Shown here in pieces: positions 6,492-7,314 of a stretch of DNA of 7,314 nt (position 1 is its first letter; every line of letters starts with the position of its first letter). Source of the DNA: Bacteroidales bacterium. GTDB lineage: Bacteria > Bacteroidota > Bacteroidia > Bacteroidales > F082. The notes below the pieces were generated by a model. It worked only from the letters and a program-made list of their open reading frames with translations, was not told the origin of the DNA and did not search any database. The stretch spans positions 1 to 7,314 of the forward strand of contig JADYZK010000082.1 of assembly GCA_020853175.1 (NCBI GenBank), in the 5' to 3' direction. A program made the translations under genes and the position numbers.

Positions 6492-7314
6492 TTTGCTTTG
6501 AGAAAAATGATGGGCACCAGCATCTCTTGCAACGAAATACCTCCATGTTGGAAGGTGTTGCGGTAATAATTCACATAGTGATTGTAGTTGTTGGGATAGG
6601 CGAAAAAGTCGTTTCCTCGTGCAAAAACGTAGGCAGTACTAACATTCACTCGTGGTAGGAAAATATCCTCAGGGTCTTTCACTTCAAACACTTCTTTTGC
6701 GTTGTATTTTAAGCTTTTACCATATTTATATCGCAAATTTGTATTCACAGTACGATCGCCCAAAATCTTCACTGGGTCCTTCACATACACTGAACCGTGG
6801 TCGGTAGTGATGACCATATCGCATTTTTTTTGCGCGATAAACTTGATGATGTCAAATAAGGAAGAGTGTTTGAACCACGAAAGCATCAGCGATCGGTAAG
6901 CTGGTTCATCTTCAGCCAATTCGCGAATCATTTCCATCTCGGTGCGGGCATGGGACAGCATATCCACAAAATTGTAAACGATGACGTTTAACTTATTCAC
7001 CATCAGGTTCGACATGCTTTCGGCTAACTTTTTACCCACATTCAAGTTCAGCACTTTGTTGTATGAATACCGAATGTCTTTGCCGTATCGGCGCAGCTGC
7101 TCACCCAAAAGTTCCGATTCAAACTGGTTTTTGGTGCCTTCGTCTTCCTCATCAACCCAATATTTCGGAAACTTTCTGCGTATTTCAGCGGGCATCAAAC
7201 CGGCAAAAAAAGCGTTGCGCGCATATTGGGTGGTGGTGGGCAAAATGCTGTAATACAGCTCGTCTGACTCCACCCTAAAAAACTCTTCAATGATGGGTTG
7301 AATGGCCTTCCATT
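6488..7314 (-). CDS. porX: PorX-type two-component regulator of the type IX secretion system, C-terminal PglZ domain (5' truncated)
   Basis: About 275 C-terminal residues are visible and the frame stays open to the window edge, reading WKAIQPIIEEFFRVESDE before the rest. The GTG at 7273 is therefore an internal Val codon, not a start. Diagnostic segments are ILPTTTQYARNAFFAGLMP, with the TTT nucleophile region; NVIVYNFVDMLSHAR; and MVITTDHGSVYV, a DHG metal-binding motif of the alkaline phosphatase superfamily (PglZ). The end, NTFQHGGISLQEMLVPIIFLK, is also PorX-like. PorX is normally about 520 residues: an N-terminal CheY-like receiver, a helical bundle, then PglZ. In Porphyromonas gingivalis and Flavobacterium it works with the PorY kinase and sigma factor SigP to control T9SS genes, and the PglZ domain has reported phosphodiesterase activity. 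The receiver domain is outside the window, so its phospho-acceptor cannot be checked. Confidence 0.93.
   Translation of the reverse strand, partial: WKAIQPIIEEFFRVESDELYYSILPTTTQYARNAFFAGLMPAEIRRKFPKYWVDEEDEGTKNQFESELLGEQLRRYGKDIRYSYNKVLNLNVGKKLAESMSNLMVNKLNVIVYNFVDMLSHARTEMEMIRELAEDEPAYRSLMLSWFKHSSLFDIIKFIAQKKCDMVITTDHGSVYVKDPVKILGDRTVNTNLRYKYGKSLKYNAKEVFEVKDPEDIFLPRVNVSTAYVFARGNDFFAYPNNYNHYVNYYRNTFQHGGISLQEMLVPIIFLKAK

Noticed and set aside
7271..7273. GTG as the start of a stand-alone 261-residue PglZ protein
   Set aside because: The frame stays open to the window edge and the upstream residues (QPIIEEFFR) continue the PorX sequence, so this codon is an internal Val.

Overview
The window looks like ordinary core chromosome of a member of the Bacteroidota. 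The evidence is: a PorX gene (regulator of the type IX secretion system, found only in this phylum); a Bacteroidota-type alanine dehydrogenase with an N-terminal extension; the probable C-terminus of a LruC/DUF4842 surface protein; AT-rich DNA with A/T-rich leaders instead of Shine-Dalgarno sites; and TAnnTTTG promoter boxes typical of the phylum. It cannot be placed more finely; Bacteroidales or a related order is a guess.

Layout. Left end, + strand: the last 45 codons of a probable LruC-domain protein (1-138), a strong intrinsic terminator (201-233), then a secreted DUF4163/DUF3298-type protein of unknown function (365-1456). The rest is on the - strand and is listed here in order of transcription, from the right edge: porX, 3' part only (7314-6488); tsaE (6491-6054), which overlaps porX by 4 nt; alanine dehydrogenase (6041-4821), 12 nt further on; a 137-nt gap; aroB (4683-3628); aroA (3623-2367), 4 nt after aroB; an 84-nt gap holding a good -7 box; and a LutA-like two-CCG protein (2282-1563). 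The LutA-like gene and the DUF3298 gene converge on a 106-bp spacer with weak hairpins.

Functional units. porX-tsaE-ald looks like one transcription unit that mixes T9SS control, tRNA t6A modification and alanine/pyruvate interconversion. aroB-aroA is a tightly coupled pair covering steps 2 and 6 of the shikimate pathway. The LutA-like gene is alone, without lutB or lutC next to it. No RNA genes, mobile elements, CRISPR arrays or direct repeats were seen, and no stretch over 300 bases lacks a gene. I found no credible new system. The points worth a second look are residue changes in known families and the gene grouping. For lutA, aroA and aroB the longest open frames begin at TTG or GTG; in each case I placed the start at a downstream ATG on family alignment.
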